A stretch of DNA of 32,471 bases from Nocardioides sp. (GCF_025964975.1 NZ_JAOPXV010000019.1:1-32471); one strand, 5' to 3'; numbered from the stretch's first letter, positions 1 to 7,130 are shown. Made by a program: numbers and translations. The notes: a model not told the origin generated them from the sequence alone.

Positions 1-242
1 CCGCGGTCTTCGTCAGCGAGGGCACCAACGAGCTCCTCGGAATGCAGATGGGCTCGTTGTCCGTCTTCCTCGTCGGTCTGACCGCAGGCGCGGCGCTGCT
101 GTGGGGGTACTCGATCCTCAAGTGGGGAACGAAGCGAGGGCTGGCCCAGCGCCGGGAGCGCAAGGAGATCGGCACCCTCAACGAGAGGCTCAAGCGGGCC
201 GAGTCGGAGCGTCACGACGAGACCCCCGACGAGCACCTCTGA
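1..242 (+). CDS. C-terminal part of a small membrane protein (LapA/DUF1049-like), 5' end outside window
   Basis: The reading frame is open from base 3 and ends at TGA 240-242; an ATG at 42 exists, but the frame continues upstream without a stop, so the gene very likely begins before the window. What is visible is one hydrophobic segment of about 20 residues (from the FLVGLTAGAALLWGYSIL stretch) followed by a strongly basic and then charged, probably helical tail rich in K, R and E, ending acidic. That layout (membrane helix then charged cytosolic coiled tail) resembles LapA/DUF1049 proteins, but no diagnostic motif proves it. Only three bases separate its stop from the stop of the convergent TadE-like gene, so no terminator fits between them. 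Confidence 0.6.
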   Translation, partial: AVFVSEGTNELLGMQMGSLSVFLVGLTAGAALLWGYSILKWGTKRGLAQRRERKEIGTLNERLKRAESERHDETPDEHL

Positions 243-245
243 GCC

Positions 246-623
246 TCACGGCACTGGGCCCGCCGGGCCGGCTCGTGCTCGAGCAGTGACGTCGTAGTCA
301 CGACCCAGCAGACGTGGGCCGCCCACGCGCACGGCCACGGTGACCGCCCCGTCCGCCTGTTCGCAGCTCGACAGGGACGCTTCGTTCGCCTCTGCGCTCC
401 GGTCAGCGGCAGCACAGGCGTCGACACCCGCCGCGGCCGCCGAGGCCGCTGCGAGCGCGGCCAGGTCGGCGGCGGCCTGTGCCGAGCGGTGGGCGAGGAC
501 GACTGCCGTGACCCCGCTCAGCGCCACCCCCACGAACATGAGAAGGGCGCTCGCAGCCAGCACGAGCATCGTGGCCGATCCGTGTTCTCCGCGGCGGCCG
601 GACCTGGGGCGGCGCCCTCTCAC
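246..623 (-). CDS. TadE-like protein of the helicase/secretion neighbourhood (Rv3654c-type)
   Basis: A 125-residue protein, last gene of the Tad operon. A basic N-terminus (MRGRRPRSGRRGEHGSA) leads into one hydrophobic helix of about 25 residues, then an Ala-rich stretch (AAADLAALAAASAAAAG) and a short extracytoplasmic domain with two Cys (in the DACAA and SSCEQ segments) that could form a disulfide. This matches the TadE-like pseudopilin family found last in actinobacterial Tad loci. The Gly before the hydrophobic helix could be a prepilin cleavage point, but the Glu at +5 typical of Flp/TadE is missing. The GTG start overlaps the tadE stop by four bases, indicating translational coupling. 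Role inferred: minor pilin or pilus-associated membrane protein. Confidence 0.8.
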   Translation of the reverse strand: MRGRRPRSGRRGEHGSATMLVLAASALLMFVGVALSGVTAVVLAHRSAQAAADLAALAAASAAAAGVDACAAADRSAEANEASLSSCEQADGAVTVAVRVGGPRLLGRDYDVTARARAGPAGPVP

Positions 624-991
624 GGTTGCTCCATGAGGGCGACCGACCGGGCGCTGACGAGCGCAGCCGGCATGTTGTCGAACAGCCCGCCCGGGCCCTC
701 GACCTCGGCGCTCGAGGTGACCGTGACCTGTCCGCCCTCGATCACGATGTCGACCGAGGCACCTTCGGGCGCGATCCCCAGCGCCAGTGACCGCGCCGAC
801 GCCTGGTCATCACCGCGGGCGACGGCACGCGCCGCCTCGCGGGCTGCGTCGACCACGCGGACCTGGGCGGCCCCGACGGCGAGCAGCCACACCAGGCCCA
901 CCGTCACGGCGAGCAGGAGGGGCAGTGCGACAGCGAGCTCCGCAGTCACTGCGCCGCGCTCTGCGCGTTCCCGCCGTCGGGGACCGGTCAC
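620..991 (-). CDS. TadE family minor pilin
   Basis: A 123-residue TadE-type pseudopilin. The N-terminus is basic (RRRERAERG), followed by G-AVTAELAVALP, in which the Glu five residues after Gly is the hallmark of TadE/Flp prepilins cut by a TadV-type peptidase. One hydrophobic helix (LLLAVTVGLVWLLAV) follows, then a periplasm-facing domain containing the common VVDAAREAARAVARGD segment. Known role of the family: minor pilin that helps assemble or prime the Flp fibre. GTG start overlaps the upstream pilin stop (GTGA), and its own stop overlaps the next gene, so it is in the middle of a coupled operon. No prepilin peptidase gene is in the window. Confidence 0.88.
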   Translation of the reverse strand: MTGPRRRERAERGAVTAELAVALPLLLAVTVGLVWLLAVGAAQVRVVDAAREAARAVARGDDQASARSLALGIAPEGASVDIVIEGGQVTVTSSAEVEGPGGLFDNMPAALVSARSVALMEQP

Positions 992-1194
992 TTGATCCCC
1001 AGCAGGCCCATGACGTGGTCGAACAACGTCTTGAGGAGCTGGTCGCCGAACCCGCCGCTGAGCAGCTTGTAGAGCAGGCCGGCGAAGCCTGCTCCCGCGG
1101 CCGTCCCGACGGCGTATTCGGCTGTGGTGATCCCTCGCTCGTCGGCGCGGGCTCGGCGGCGCATCGACCCGCCCATGGTCATCGCGTTCAGCAT
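988..1194 (-). CDS. Flp-type major pilin, DUF4244 family
   Basis: A 68-residue protein, the expected size for a Flp-type pilin. A basic leader (MRRRARADER) precedes G-ITTAEY, which matches the Flp prepilin cleavage signature (cut after Gly, Glu and Tyr at +5/+6), then a hydrophobic helix (AVGTAAGAGFAGLLYKLL) and an amphipathic tail. The start chosen is ATG 1194 because GAGAGGAAG lies just upstream; the longer reading from 1254 has no ribosome binding site and adds an unlikely segment. It corresponds in position to Rv3656c of M. tuberculosis. It is separated from tadC by 254 bases holding several hairpins, unlike all other junctions in this operon, which overlap; this suggests separate control of pilin dosage. 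Confidence 0.88.
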   Translation of the reverse strand: MLNAMTMGGSMRRRARADERGITTAEYAVGTAAGAGFAGLLYKLLSGGFGDQLLKTLFDHVMGLLGIK

Positions 1195-1448
1195 CTGCTT
1201 CCTCTCGTCAAGGCCCGCGTCGCGGGCCGGTGGGACGACCCTGCGACAGGCCACGCCCGTCGCGCAGGGGGCCGGCGGGCCCCCTGTGGAGGGACGCTCC
1301 CGGCCACCGGCTGTGCGCGGTTGGCGAACCGGGGTCTGACCGCATCACGGGTGCTTGCGGGTACGGCGGTGCGTGACCCACACTTCCGTCGCTGGCAAGG
1401 TGGCTCACGCACCGCTCCCCAGAGAGCCAGAGAGCCAGATCCCGAACC
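1195..1448 (-). other. Hairpin-rich leader between tadC and the pilin gene
   Basis: No coding sequence is visible in these 254 bases. They contain three inverted repeats: CAGGGGGCC/GGCCCCCTG at 1265-1273 and 1278-1286 with a four-base loop; a small CGGTT/AACCG hairpin at 1318-1331; and GCGGTGCGTGA/TCACGCACCGC at 1366-1376 and 1405-1415 with a 28-base loop. Near 1421-1438 there is a short AGAGCCAG direct repeat. In the minus-strand transcript this is the 3' flank of tadC and the 5' leader of the pilin gene. No convincing -10 box was found. It could act as attenuator, processing site or mRNA stabiliser. Confidence 0.6.
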
Positions 1449-2153
1449 TCACGGAACCAGCGACGTGAGCAGTCCGGCGACCGTGGGCACGATCCCGATG
1501 AGCAGGAAGGCGGGCAGCAGGCACAGTCCCAACGGGACCGCTGCCTTCACCCCGACCGAGCGGGCACGGTCCTCGACAGCAGCCAGCGACGAGCGCTCGA
1601 GGTCGTCCGCCAGCCTCTCCATCTCATCGGCCACGGGAGCGCCGCTGCTCTCGACGCGCGCAAGGGTCCGACCCATCGGCGCCAGGACGTCGTCGTGGGC
1701 AAGCTCTCCCCAGACGACGAGCGGGTCGACTCCCATGCGCAGCCGTGCCAGTGCCGCCTCCAGGCGTTGCGCCGTCGAACCCGGGCACGCCGCGACGACC
1801 GCGGCAAGGGCGGCCGGGAGCGAGGCGCCCGATCGCAGCGCGCACGACATGAGGTCGACGACGTGCGGCAGCTCGGCTCTGATGGCTTCACGCTCCTGTC
1901 GCACCGCGCTCGGCTCCGACCGGGCCAGGATGATCCAGGCAGTGGCCCCAGCCACCGGTGCGATGACGAGCCCCACGCGTCCACCCACGAACACCCCGGC
2001 CGCGGCGCCGGCGAGGAGGCAGAGCACGGGTCGCCAACGACCGGTCCGTGAGGCCGGAGTCGCGGGCGCGGATTGTTCGAGGGCGAGTCGGCGAGGTGGT
2101 GCCAGTCCCAACAGCGCGGCCACCCCGGCGGCGATCGCGGCGAGGGTGATCAC
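1449..2153 (-). CDS. Type II secretion system F family protein (TadC-like)
   Basis: A 234-residue inner-membrane platform protein. Membrane segments lie at the N-terminus (ITLAAIAAGVAALLGLA), around residues 50-75 (two segments ending IILARSE) and at the C-terminus (PLGLCLLPAFLLIGIVPTVAGLL). Between them is the T2SSF-type cytoplasmic domain (ELPHVVDLMSCALRSGASLPAAL ... ERLADDLERS). Known role: pairs with TadB as the platform that couples the TadA ATPase to pilus extrusion. GTG start overlaps the tadB stop by four bases. It corresponds to Rv3657c by order. Downstream is the 254-base hairpin-rich gap before the pilin gene. Confidence 0.85.
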   Translation of the reverse strand: MITLAAIAAGVAALLGLAPPRRLALEQSAPATPASRTGRWRPVLCLLAGAAAGVFVGGRVGLVIAPVAGATAWIILARSEPSAVRQEREAIRAELPHVVDLMSCALRSGASLPAALAAVVAACPGSTAQRLEAALARLRMGVDPLVVWGELAHDDVLAPMGRTLARVESSGAPVADEMERLADDLERSSLAAVEDRARSVGVKAAVPLGLCLLPAFLLIGIVPTVAGLLTSLVP

Positions 2154-2917
2154 GGCGGTTCAGCCTGGTCCGCGATGACCTCGATCCACCACAGACCCAG
2201 CACCCCGAAGGTCAGCCCCGAGGCCAGGCAGACCCACCCGACAGGCGTCGCGAGCAGGAAGGACCACGGATCGCTGCCGGCGCCGGACCCCATGCCCAGC
2301 GCCACCACCGGCAACACCGCCACCAGCCGGGCCGTCGCCCGCGCCGAGGCCAGCTCCGAGGCGACGACCCGCTGGGTCTGTCGCTGCGCCCGGATCCGAC
2401 CGGCGACGCGGGAGACGGCGTGGGCCAGCCCGTGGCCGGAATGGTGGGCGACCTGCCAGGCGGCCGCAACGACGCGCAGGTCGGCGGCCCCAGGGACGGT
2501 GGCCAGGCGCCGAAGCGCAGTGGGCACGTCCGAGCCCAACGACCACGCCTCCACGACGGGGCCGAGTCCGGACCACCGCCTGGCCGCCGCACCCAGGGCG
2601 TGTTCCGGCGGCCGTCCCGCTGCCAGCTCCGCGGCGATCACCTCACAGGCCTCCAGCACTCCCAGCGCGGTGTGCGCTCGGGCGCGTCGATCCCGTCGGC
2701 GCCGCCAGATCAGGTGACCACCAGCGGCAGTGGACGCCGTCACGACGGCGATCACGGCAGCCGTCAGCGGCAGCCAGCCGCTGACCACACCCCACGCACC
2801 CAGACCCGCCGTGGCGACCACCAGTGGGCGCCACGACCACGACCGGCTGCTCGAGCGCGCCGACGGAACGGCCAGCCAGACGGCCAGCCCGGCAAGTCCG
2901 GCCGCGAGCGTCGTCAT
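2150..2917 (-). CDS. Type II secretion system F family protein (TadB-like)
   Basis: A 255-residue membrane protein. Two or three hydrophobic segments occupy the first 75 residues, a T2SSF domain follows (ALGVLEACEVIAAELAAGRPPEHALGAAARR, then VAAAWQVAHHSGHGLAHAVSRVA), and two more membrane segments close the protein (ARLVAVLPVVALGMG and VGWVCLASGLTFGVLGLWWI). This is the usual topology of actinobacterial TadB, shorter than proteobacterial versions that carry extra N-terminal sequence. It is the platform partner of TadC. ATGA overlap with tadA upstream and GTGA overlap with tadC downstream indicate coupled translation. Confidence 0.86.
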   Translation of the reverse strand: MTTLAAGLAGLAVWLAVPSARSSSRSWSWRPLVVATAGLGAWGVVSGWLPLTAAVIAVVTASTAAGGHLIWRRRRDRRARAHTALGVLEACEVIAAELAAGRPPEHALGAAARRWSGLGPVVEAWSLGSDVPTALRRLATVPGAADLRVVAAAWQVAHHSGHGLAHAVSRVAGRIRAQRQTQRVVASELASARATARLVAVLPVVALGMGSGAGSDPWSFLLATPVGWVCLASGLTFGVLGLWWIEVIADQAEPP

Positions 2918-4077
2918 GAGCCCAGACGCTCGGCGAGGAGGGCCGCCGACGGACCGCGCTGGGCACGCCCGTCGGGATCGAACGCCAGTGCGGGCGAGAT
3001 GGAGACCATGCCGTCGTTACCGCGGACCGGCACCCCGATCTGCGCCACGAAGCGTCGACCGTCCTGGGCGCGGCACAGATGGACCACGGCATCGAGGGCT
3101 GCCGCGAGCTGGCTGTGGGCCGCCGCACGAGGCAGACCGGCGGCGGCCGCGAGGGCCTCGATCCGCGCTGGCACGTCCACGACCGAGTTGGCGTGGAGGG
3201 TGCCGCACCCGCCGGCGTGGCCGGTGTTGAGGGCCGCCAGCATGTCGACCACCTCGGCTCCGCGGACCTCACCGACAACCAGTCGGTCGGGTCGCATCCG
3301 CATGGCCTGGCGGACCAGCGCTCTCAAGGTGATCTCGCCAGCACCCTCGATGTTCGGGGGCCGCGCCTCCAGCCCGAGGACATGACCATGGTCCGGTCGC
3401 AGCTCGCTGGCGTCCTCGACCAGGACCAGCCGTTCGGTGGGCTCGACGAGCGAGAGCATGGCCGCCAACAGCGTGGTCTTGCCCGAACCGGTGCCGCCGG
3501 TGACGAGGAAGGCCAGTCGTCCGGCGATGAGCGCCTGCAGCACCTCCGCGCAGTCGGGACTGACCGAACCGGCGGCCATCAGCTCGTCGAGGGAGAACGC
3601 CCGCGCCGCCGGGACCCGCATCGAGATCGTGGTGCCGGGCCGAGCCGTCGGCGCCAGCACGGCGTGGAAGCGCGTCCCGTCGGGGAGCCGGACATCGGCG
3701 TACGGCGTGGCATCGTCCAACCGCCTCCCGCCGGTCGACGCCAGACGCTGGGCCAGTCGGCGCACCGAGGCATCGTCGGGGAACGTCACCGACGTCAACC
3801 GGAGCCCGGAACCGTCGTCGACCCAGACCTGGTCAGGGCCGTTGACCAGCACGTCGGTCACACCCGCCTGGCGCAGCAGTGGCTCGAGCGGACCCGAGCC
3901 GAGGACGTCGCGGCGGAGCGCGTCGTGCACGGCCAGCACCGTCGCGTCACCGACGGGGCGACCCGCGGCGCGCATCGCCTCGGCGACCCGGTGCGGTGAC
4001 AGCTGCCCGGGTGTGGCTGCCAGTCGCTCGCGGACGTCGTCGAGCAGCCCGGGCCCGATCATGGCCGCCTCGAGCAT
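2914..4077 (-). CDS. tadA: TadA/CpaF family pilus assembly ATPase
   Basis: A 387-residue secretion ATPase of the VirB11/CpaF class that powers Flp/Tad pilus assembly at the cytoplasmic membrane. Walker A is GGTGSGKTT at about residues 194-202, the acidic Asp box has ED at 221-222, Walker B is RLVVGE at about 265-270, and the His box GTLHANS lies at about 292-298. The N-terminal domain has the usual CpaF segment LEPLLRQAGVTDVLVNGPDQVWVD. All catalytic motifs look intact, so the machine should be functional. Its start overlaps the ssd stop by one base (TGATG) and its stop overlaps tadB. Corresponds to Rv3659c. Confidence 0.95.
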   Translation of the reverse strand: MLEAAMIGPGLLDDVRERLAATPGQLSPHRVAEAMRAAGRPVGDATVLAVHDALRRDVLGSGPLEPLLRQAGVTDVLVNGPDQVWVDDGSGLRLTSVTFPDDASVRRLAQRLASTGGRRLDDATPYADVRLPDGTRFHAVLAPTARPGTTISMRVPAARAFSLDELMAAGSVSPDCAEVLQALIAGRLAFLVTGGTGSGKTTLLAAMLSLVEPTERLVLVEDASELRPDHGHVLGLEARPPNIEGAGEITLRALVRQAMRMRPDRLVVGEVRGAEVVDMLAALNTGHAGGCGTLHANSVVDVPARIEALAAAAGLPRAAAHSQLAAALDAVVHLCRAQDGRRFVAQIGVPVRGNDGMVSISPALAFDPDGRAQRGPSAALLAERLGS

Positions 4078-5108
4078 CAGGCGACCTCGGCCAGGAACTC
4101 CGAGACGGCCCTGCCCAAGCGGCTGCGCCGAGCGCGCACCGGGCCGAGACCGAGGTCCACCGCCTCAGCCAGACCCCGTTGATGCGGCACTTCGAGCCCC
4201 ACCTTCACACCTGTCGTCGCGGAGAGCTCCCGGAGTGACACGGGACCTCGCCGAGGCGCCAGCCGCAGATGTGAGGTGTCGCTCAGCGAGGCGAGGACCC
4301 TCAAGGTCGAGACGACCCCACCGATGCTGGACGGAGTCACCACGAGCACGAGGTCGCAACGTGCCACCAGCTCTGCGGAGACGGCGCCAGCACGGCGGGC
4401 GACGTCGAGCACGACCAGGCGGTGCCCCCGTCGGCCCGCCTCCAGCACGTCCCTCAGCGTGGAGACCGGCGGCGGCGCGGCCGATCCCGAGGTGCCTGTC
4501 GACGTCCAGGTCAGCACCCCGACCCCGTCGCGGCTCGGCACGGCTTCGCGCAACGACCGGGACCCGAGCCGGCCGGCGGACGCGGTCAGGTCGTCCCAGC
4601 GAACCCCCGGCACCTCGTCCAGACCCAGCACCCGATCGAGTCCCGGACCGAGCGGATCGGTATCGAGGACCAGCGCCGGACCAGTGAGACCGGCCACCTG
4701 TCCCAGCGCGCAGGCGAGCGTCGAGGCTCCGGCACCGCCCGCCCCGCCGATCACGCCGAGGACGAGTCCATGCGCGGGCACCTCCTCCACGTCCGCGAAC
4801 AGCGCCGAGAGGTGCGCCTCGGCCGAGGGCAGCTCGGCGACCGTGCTCGCCCCCACCTCGAGGGCGAGCCGGAACGTGTCCGACCCTGGAGCGCGGCACA
4901 CGACTACGACCCCAGCTCGCCGCGGTGGTGAGACCGAGACGAGATCGACCAGCAGGTCGTCCCCGATCACGATGAGTGGCGCCGACGCCCACGACGCCAG
5001 CGCAGAGACGGCGTCGCCGCGCACCTCGGGCTGCACGCCTGCGCCAGCAGCCACCCGGGCCAGGTCGTCGAGGAGGGCGGGGTCTCGGGTGAGCACGAGT
5101 GGCAGCAT
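4077..5108 (-). CDS. ssd: Septum site-determining protein Ssd / CpaE-like MinD-family protein
   Basis: A 343-residue protein, first gene of the Tad operon, like Rv3660c (Ssd) in M. tuberculosis. Residues 1-110 form a short receiver-like alpha/beta domain without a clear phosphoacceptor; residues 115 onward are a ParA/MinD-type ATPase fold (LVLGVIGGAGGAGASTLACALG, later LVLDTDPLGPGLDRVLGL and LVVLDVARRAG). The P-loop is GGAGGAGAST at 121-130: both lysines expected in the deviant Walker A motif are Ala (123 and 128), so ATP hydrolysis is doubtful. In CpaE-type proteins this module positions the Tad machine; Ssd is also linked to septum control. Start ATG 5108; the upstream sequence has only a weak CAGGGT box six bases before the ATG. 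Confidence 0.88.
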   Translation of the reverse strand: MLPLVLTRDPALLDDLARVAAGAGVQPEVRGDAVSALASWASAPLIVIGDDLLVDLVSVSPPRRAGVVVVCRAPGSDTFRLALEVGASTVAELPSAEAHLSALFADVEEVPAHGLVLGVIGGAGGAGASTLACALGQVAGLTGPALVLDTDPLGPGLDRVLGLDEVPGVRWDDLTASAGRLGSRSLREAVPSRDGVGVLTWTSTGTSGSAAPPPVSTLRDVLEAGRRGHRLVVLDVARRAGAVSAELVARCDLVLVVTPSSIGGVVSTLRVLASLSDTSHLRLAPRRGPVSLRELSATTGVKVGLEVPHQRGLAEAVDLGLGPVRARRSRLGRAVSEFLAEVA

Positions 5109-5239
5109 GTTCCGACCCTGACCCAGAGCGGGGACAGTGCTCGGAGCGCGGAGGCACCCGTTGTGGATGAGGCGCGAAACACCCTGCCTGTGTGCGCATA
5201 CCGGCCCGGTGAGGGGCGTCTCGCGCCTACCATCGATTC
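5109..5239. promoter_or_regulatory. Divergent intergenic region between ssd and the HAD phosphatase; leaderless promoter
   Basis: A TACCAT -10 element at 5228-5233 lies six bases before ATG 5240, the spacing of leaderless actinobacterial transcripts, and no ribosome binding site is present, supporting both promoter and start codon. Toward ssd only CAGGGT (minus strand, just before the ATG) resembles a -10. No clear operator was seen. Confidence 0.6.
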
Positions 5240-6037
5240 ATGTCCCGCCCCACCGCGGCGTTCTTCGATCTGGACAAGACGATCATCGCCAAGTCCAGCA
5301 CGCTTGCCTTCAACAAGCCCTTCCAGGCCGGCGGTCTGATCAACCGACGCGCGGTGCTGCGCAGCACGTACGCCCAGTTCGTCTATCTGGTGGGTGGCGC
5401 CGACCACGACCAGATGGAGAAGATGCGGCTGTTCATGTCCACCCTCTGCGCCGGCTGGGACGTCGCCACGGTGCGCGAGATCGTCGCCGAGACGCTCCAC
5501 CACATCGTCGACCCCATCGTCTATGACGAGGCGGTCAACCTGATCGAGGAGCACCGGCTGGCCGGTCGCGACGTGGTCATCGTCTCGACCAGCGGGTCGG
5601 AGCTCGTGGAGCCCATCGGCGAGATGCTGGGCGCTGATCGCGTCGTCGCCACCCGCATGGCGATCGTGGACGGCAAGTACTCCGGCGAGATCGAGTACTA
5701 CGCCTACGCCGAGGAGAAGGCGCGAGCCATCGAGGAGCTGGCCCGCGTGGTCGGCTACGACCTCGAGAACAGCTACGCCTACAGCGACTCGGTCACCGAC
5801 GTCTTCATGCTCGAGACCGTCGGACACCCCCACGCCGTGAACCCCGACCGCGAGCTCCGCAGGATCGCCCAGGACCGCGGCTGGCCCATCCTGGTGTTCA
5901 ACAAGCCGGTCGAGCTGCGCAGCCGGATGTCGTTCCCGCCAGCGGGGTCGACGATGGCCGCGATCGCCGTCGGCAGCGCGCTCGCGGCGGGCGGTGTCCT
6001 GTGGGCGACCTCCCGCAAGCGTCGCCTCGAGCTCTGA
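5240..6037 (+). CDS. HAD-IB family phosphatase (SerB-like) with C-terminal membrane anchor
   Basis: A 265-residue HAD-superfamily hydrolase. Motif I is FFDLDKT with nucleophile Asp10 and acid/base Asp12; motif II is VSTSGSE near residue 115; motif III/IV is the SYAYSDSVTD stretch near residue 180. The FNKPFQAGGL segment and overall length match the HAD-IB (TIGR01490) group related to phosphoserine phosphatase, the family of Rv3661, which is likewise next to ssd. The C-terminus carries a single hydrophobic helix (TMAAIAVGSALAAGGVLWA) ending in SRKRRLEL, so the enzyme is probably tail-anchored with its active site in the cytosol. Substrate not determinable; phosphoserine or a lysophospholipid-type phosphate ester are options. 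A strong hairpin follows the stop. Confidence 0.88.
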   Translation: MSRPTAAFFDLDKTIIAKSSTLAFNKPFQAGGLINRRAVLRSTYAQFVYLVGGADHDQMEKMRLFMSTLCAGWDVATVREIVAETLHHIVDPIVYDEAVNLIEEHRLAGRDVVIVSTSGSELVEPIGEMLGADRVVATRMAIVDGKYSGEIEYYAYAEEKARAIEELARVVGYDLENSYAYSDSVTDVFMLETVGHPHAVNPDRELRRIAQDRGWPILVFNKPVELRSRMSFPPAGSTMAAIAVGSALAAGGVLWATSRKRRLEL

Positions 6038-6091
6038 GCTGGCTCAGATGTCGCGCCGGGCCAGCAGACGTTCACCCACGAGCAGCTGGTC

Positions 6092-6122
6092 GGGTCGGTG
6101 GATGGGCGTCACCCACCGACCC
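6092..6122 (+). terminator. Hairpin after the HAD phosphatase gene
   Basis: GGGTCGGTGGATG at 6092-6104 pairs with CACCCACCGACCC at 6110-6122 (one mismatch, five-base loop); a further C-G pair extends it. It starts 55 bases after the stop. There is no T-run, as is common for actinobacterial terminators. Confidence 0.6.
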
Positions 6123-6310
6123 GGTGAGAAGTCAACTCTTGTAGGTGGCTCCGGGTGGGCGTACAACAGGAGGACAACTCAAGAGTTTGCACGTGAGCCG
6201 GGTACCCACGCGGCGATCTACCCTCTCGAAGAGGGTGCGTGTCTTCGGGATACTCCCGGGACAGCAGTTAGATGTTGCACGCCTGGTAACCATCGACACA
6301 CGTGTATGCG

Positions 6311-6345
6311 ACGGCATCCGACCTCCTCACGGGGGCGGGTGCCGT
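6311..6345 (-). terminator. Hairpin after the Fic-like gene
   Basis: ACGGCATCCG at 6311-6320 pairs with CGGGTGCCGT at 6336-6345 with one mismatch. It is about 20 bases beyond the minus-strand stop at 6365, so it is a candidate terminator for that gene. Confidence 0.5.
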
Positions 6346-6364
6346 TCGCACTCCCCGTACGCGG

Positions 6365-7102
6365 CTACTCCGACGGGCGCCTGAGCGGGGAGGCCTCGGC
6401 GCCGGCGACGTAGGCCTCGGCGGCGTAGAGCACCCACGAGTGGACGCCCCGCGGCTCCCCCGACCCGTAGGCCCGCAGGTTGGACTCGTACTCCGCGCGC
6501 AGCGCGAGGTGTCCTGCCTCGGGGACGACGAGCGACTTGGCGTCGACGCCGCGGGCGACGAGCACCAGGCGCTCGAGGGCGCGCGCCACGATCCCGTTGT
6601 GCGAGGCGAAGGGCGCCGCTGTGGCGACGTCGGCGTGCGCGACACCGGCCACGAGCAGCGCCGGTGCGGCGGTCCCGCTGAGCAACATCTCCGAGACCCC
6701 GCGCAGCCGGTCGGCGGAGGCTTCGTCGCGCGGCCGGCCCAGCGAGTCCTGCGGCAGCGAACCGGCCGCCACCACGGAGTGCAGCCGGGCGATGGCCTGG
6801 AGCGGGGACGTCTTCAGCAGCGGCGCGAGGGCGAGCATCGAGGCGGACAGCCGGACGGAGTCCGTAGTGATCGGGTCTCCCGTCCCCTCCCGGACCTCGG
6901 CGAGCGTGGACGTCGAACCCTCGAGGACCGCCGACGCGTGGGCCCCGCGGAGCAGCGACTCGGCCGTCATCTCCGGGGAGGTACGGCGCAGTCCCCGGTC
7001 GCGCAGCATGACGTCGATGCCGTCCCGCGCTGCGGCGTACGCCGACGGCACGCCCTCCAGCTCGACGAGCCAGCGGAGGGGATCAGCGACGGAGTCGGTC
7101 AT
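6365..7102 (-). CDS. Degenerate Fic-like protein (conserved actinobacterial hypothetical)
   Basis: A 245-residue, Ala- and Leu-rich helical protein. Residues 162-174 (AAPFASHNGIVAR) line up with the Fic core HPFx(D/E)GNGRxxR but carry Ala at the catalytic His, Ser at the acidic position and Ile in place of the Arg of GNGR; Pro164, Phe165, Asn169, Gly170 and Arg174 are kept. Upstream, SAVLEG at 57-62 fits the Fic inhibitory helix motif (S/T)xxxE(G/N), and LHSVVAAGSLPQDSLGRPR (108-125) resembles the Fic LH...GxxR segment. Inference: a Fic fold that has lost AMP-transfer activity. Position relative to the HAD phosphatase recalls Rv3662c, annotated only as conserved hypothetical. Start ATG 7102 is supported by a -10 box (TAGCGT) eight bases upstream and the absence of a ribosome binding site. 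Confidence 0.7.
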   Translation of the reverse strand: MTDSVADPLRWLVELEGVPSAYAAARDGIDVMLRDRGLRRTSPEMTAESLLRGAHASAVLEGSTSTLAEVREGTGDPITTDSVRLSASMLALAPLLKTSPLQAIARLHSVVAAGSLPQDSLGRPRDEASADRLRGVSEMLLSGTAAPALLVAGVAHADVATAAPFASHNGIVARALERLVLVARGVDAKSLVVPEAGHLALRAEYESNLRAYGSGEPRGVHSWVLYAAEAYVAGAEASPLRRPSE

Positions 7103-7130
7103 GGACGGCGACGCTAGTAGCCTGCACCGG
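7103..7130. promoter_or_regulatory. Back-to-back leaderless promoters for the Fic-like and methyltransferase genes
   Basis: Plus strand: TAGCCT at 7118-7123, seven bases before GTG 7131. Minus strand: TAGCGT (plus-strand 7111-7116), eight bases before ATG 7102. The two -10 boxes are separated by a single base, so two RNA polymerases cannot occupy both at once. Neither gene has a ribosome binding site, consistent with leaderless mRNAs. Confidence 0.65.

Larger units (their letters stand above)
6038..6364. other. Convergent intergenic region (327 bases), no supported gene
   Basis: Lies between two stop codons. It contains the terminator-like hairpin at 6092-6122, an AACTCTTG/CAAGAGTT inverted pair at about 6132-6139 and 6180-6187, an AGGAGG at 6171-6176 with no start codon at suitable distance, a perfect ACCCTCT-CGA-AGAGGGT hairpin at 6220-6236, and a third hairpin at 6311-6345. 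A GTG frame from 6193 is open to 6384 but has no good ribosome binding site, runs into the next gene and has no recognisable features. A small RNA is possible but unproven. Confidence 0.5.

Noticed and set aside
1054..1254. Longer form of the pilin starting at 1254
   Set aside because: No ribosome binding site; ATG 1194 has GAGAGGAAG at good distance and gives the expected pilin length.
1421..1438. AGAGCCAG direct repeat as a CRISPR or iteron array
   Set aside because: Only two to three short overlapping copies with no spacers; simple repeat.
787..2178. A 463-codon open frame on the plus strand across the Tad genes
   Set aside because: Opposes four recognisable, mutually overlapping Tad genes; translation is low-complexity Arg/Ala/Pro.
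6193..6384. Possible small gene from GTG 6193 in the HAD/Fic gap
   Set aside because: AGGAGG is 16 bases from this GTG, too far; the frame contains hairpin sequence and runs into the Fic-like gene; no family recognised.
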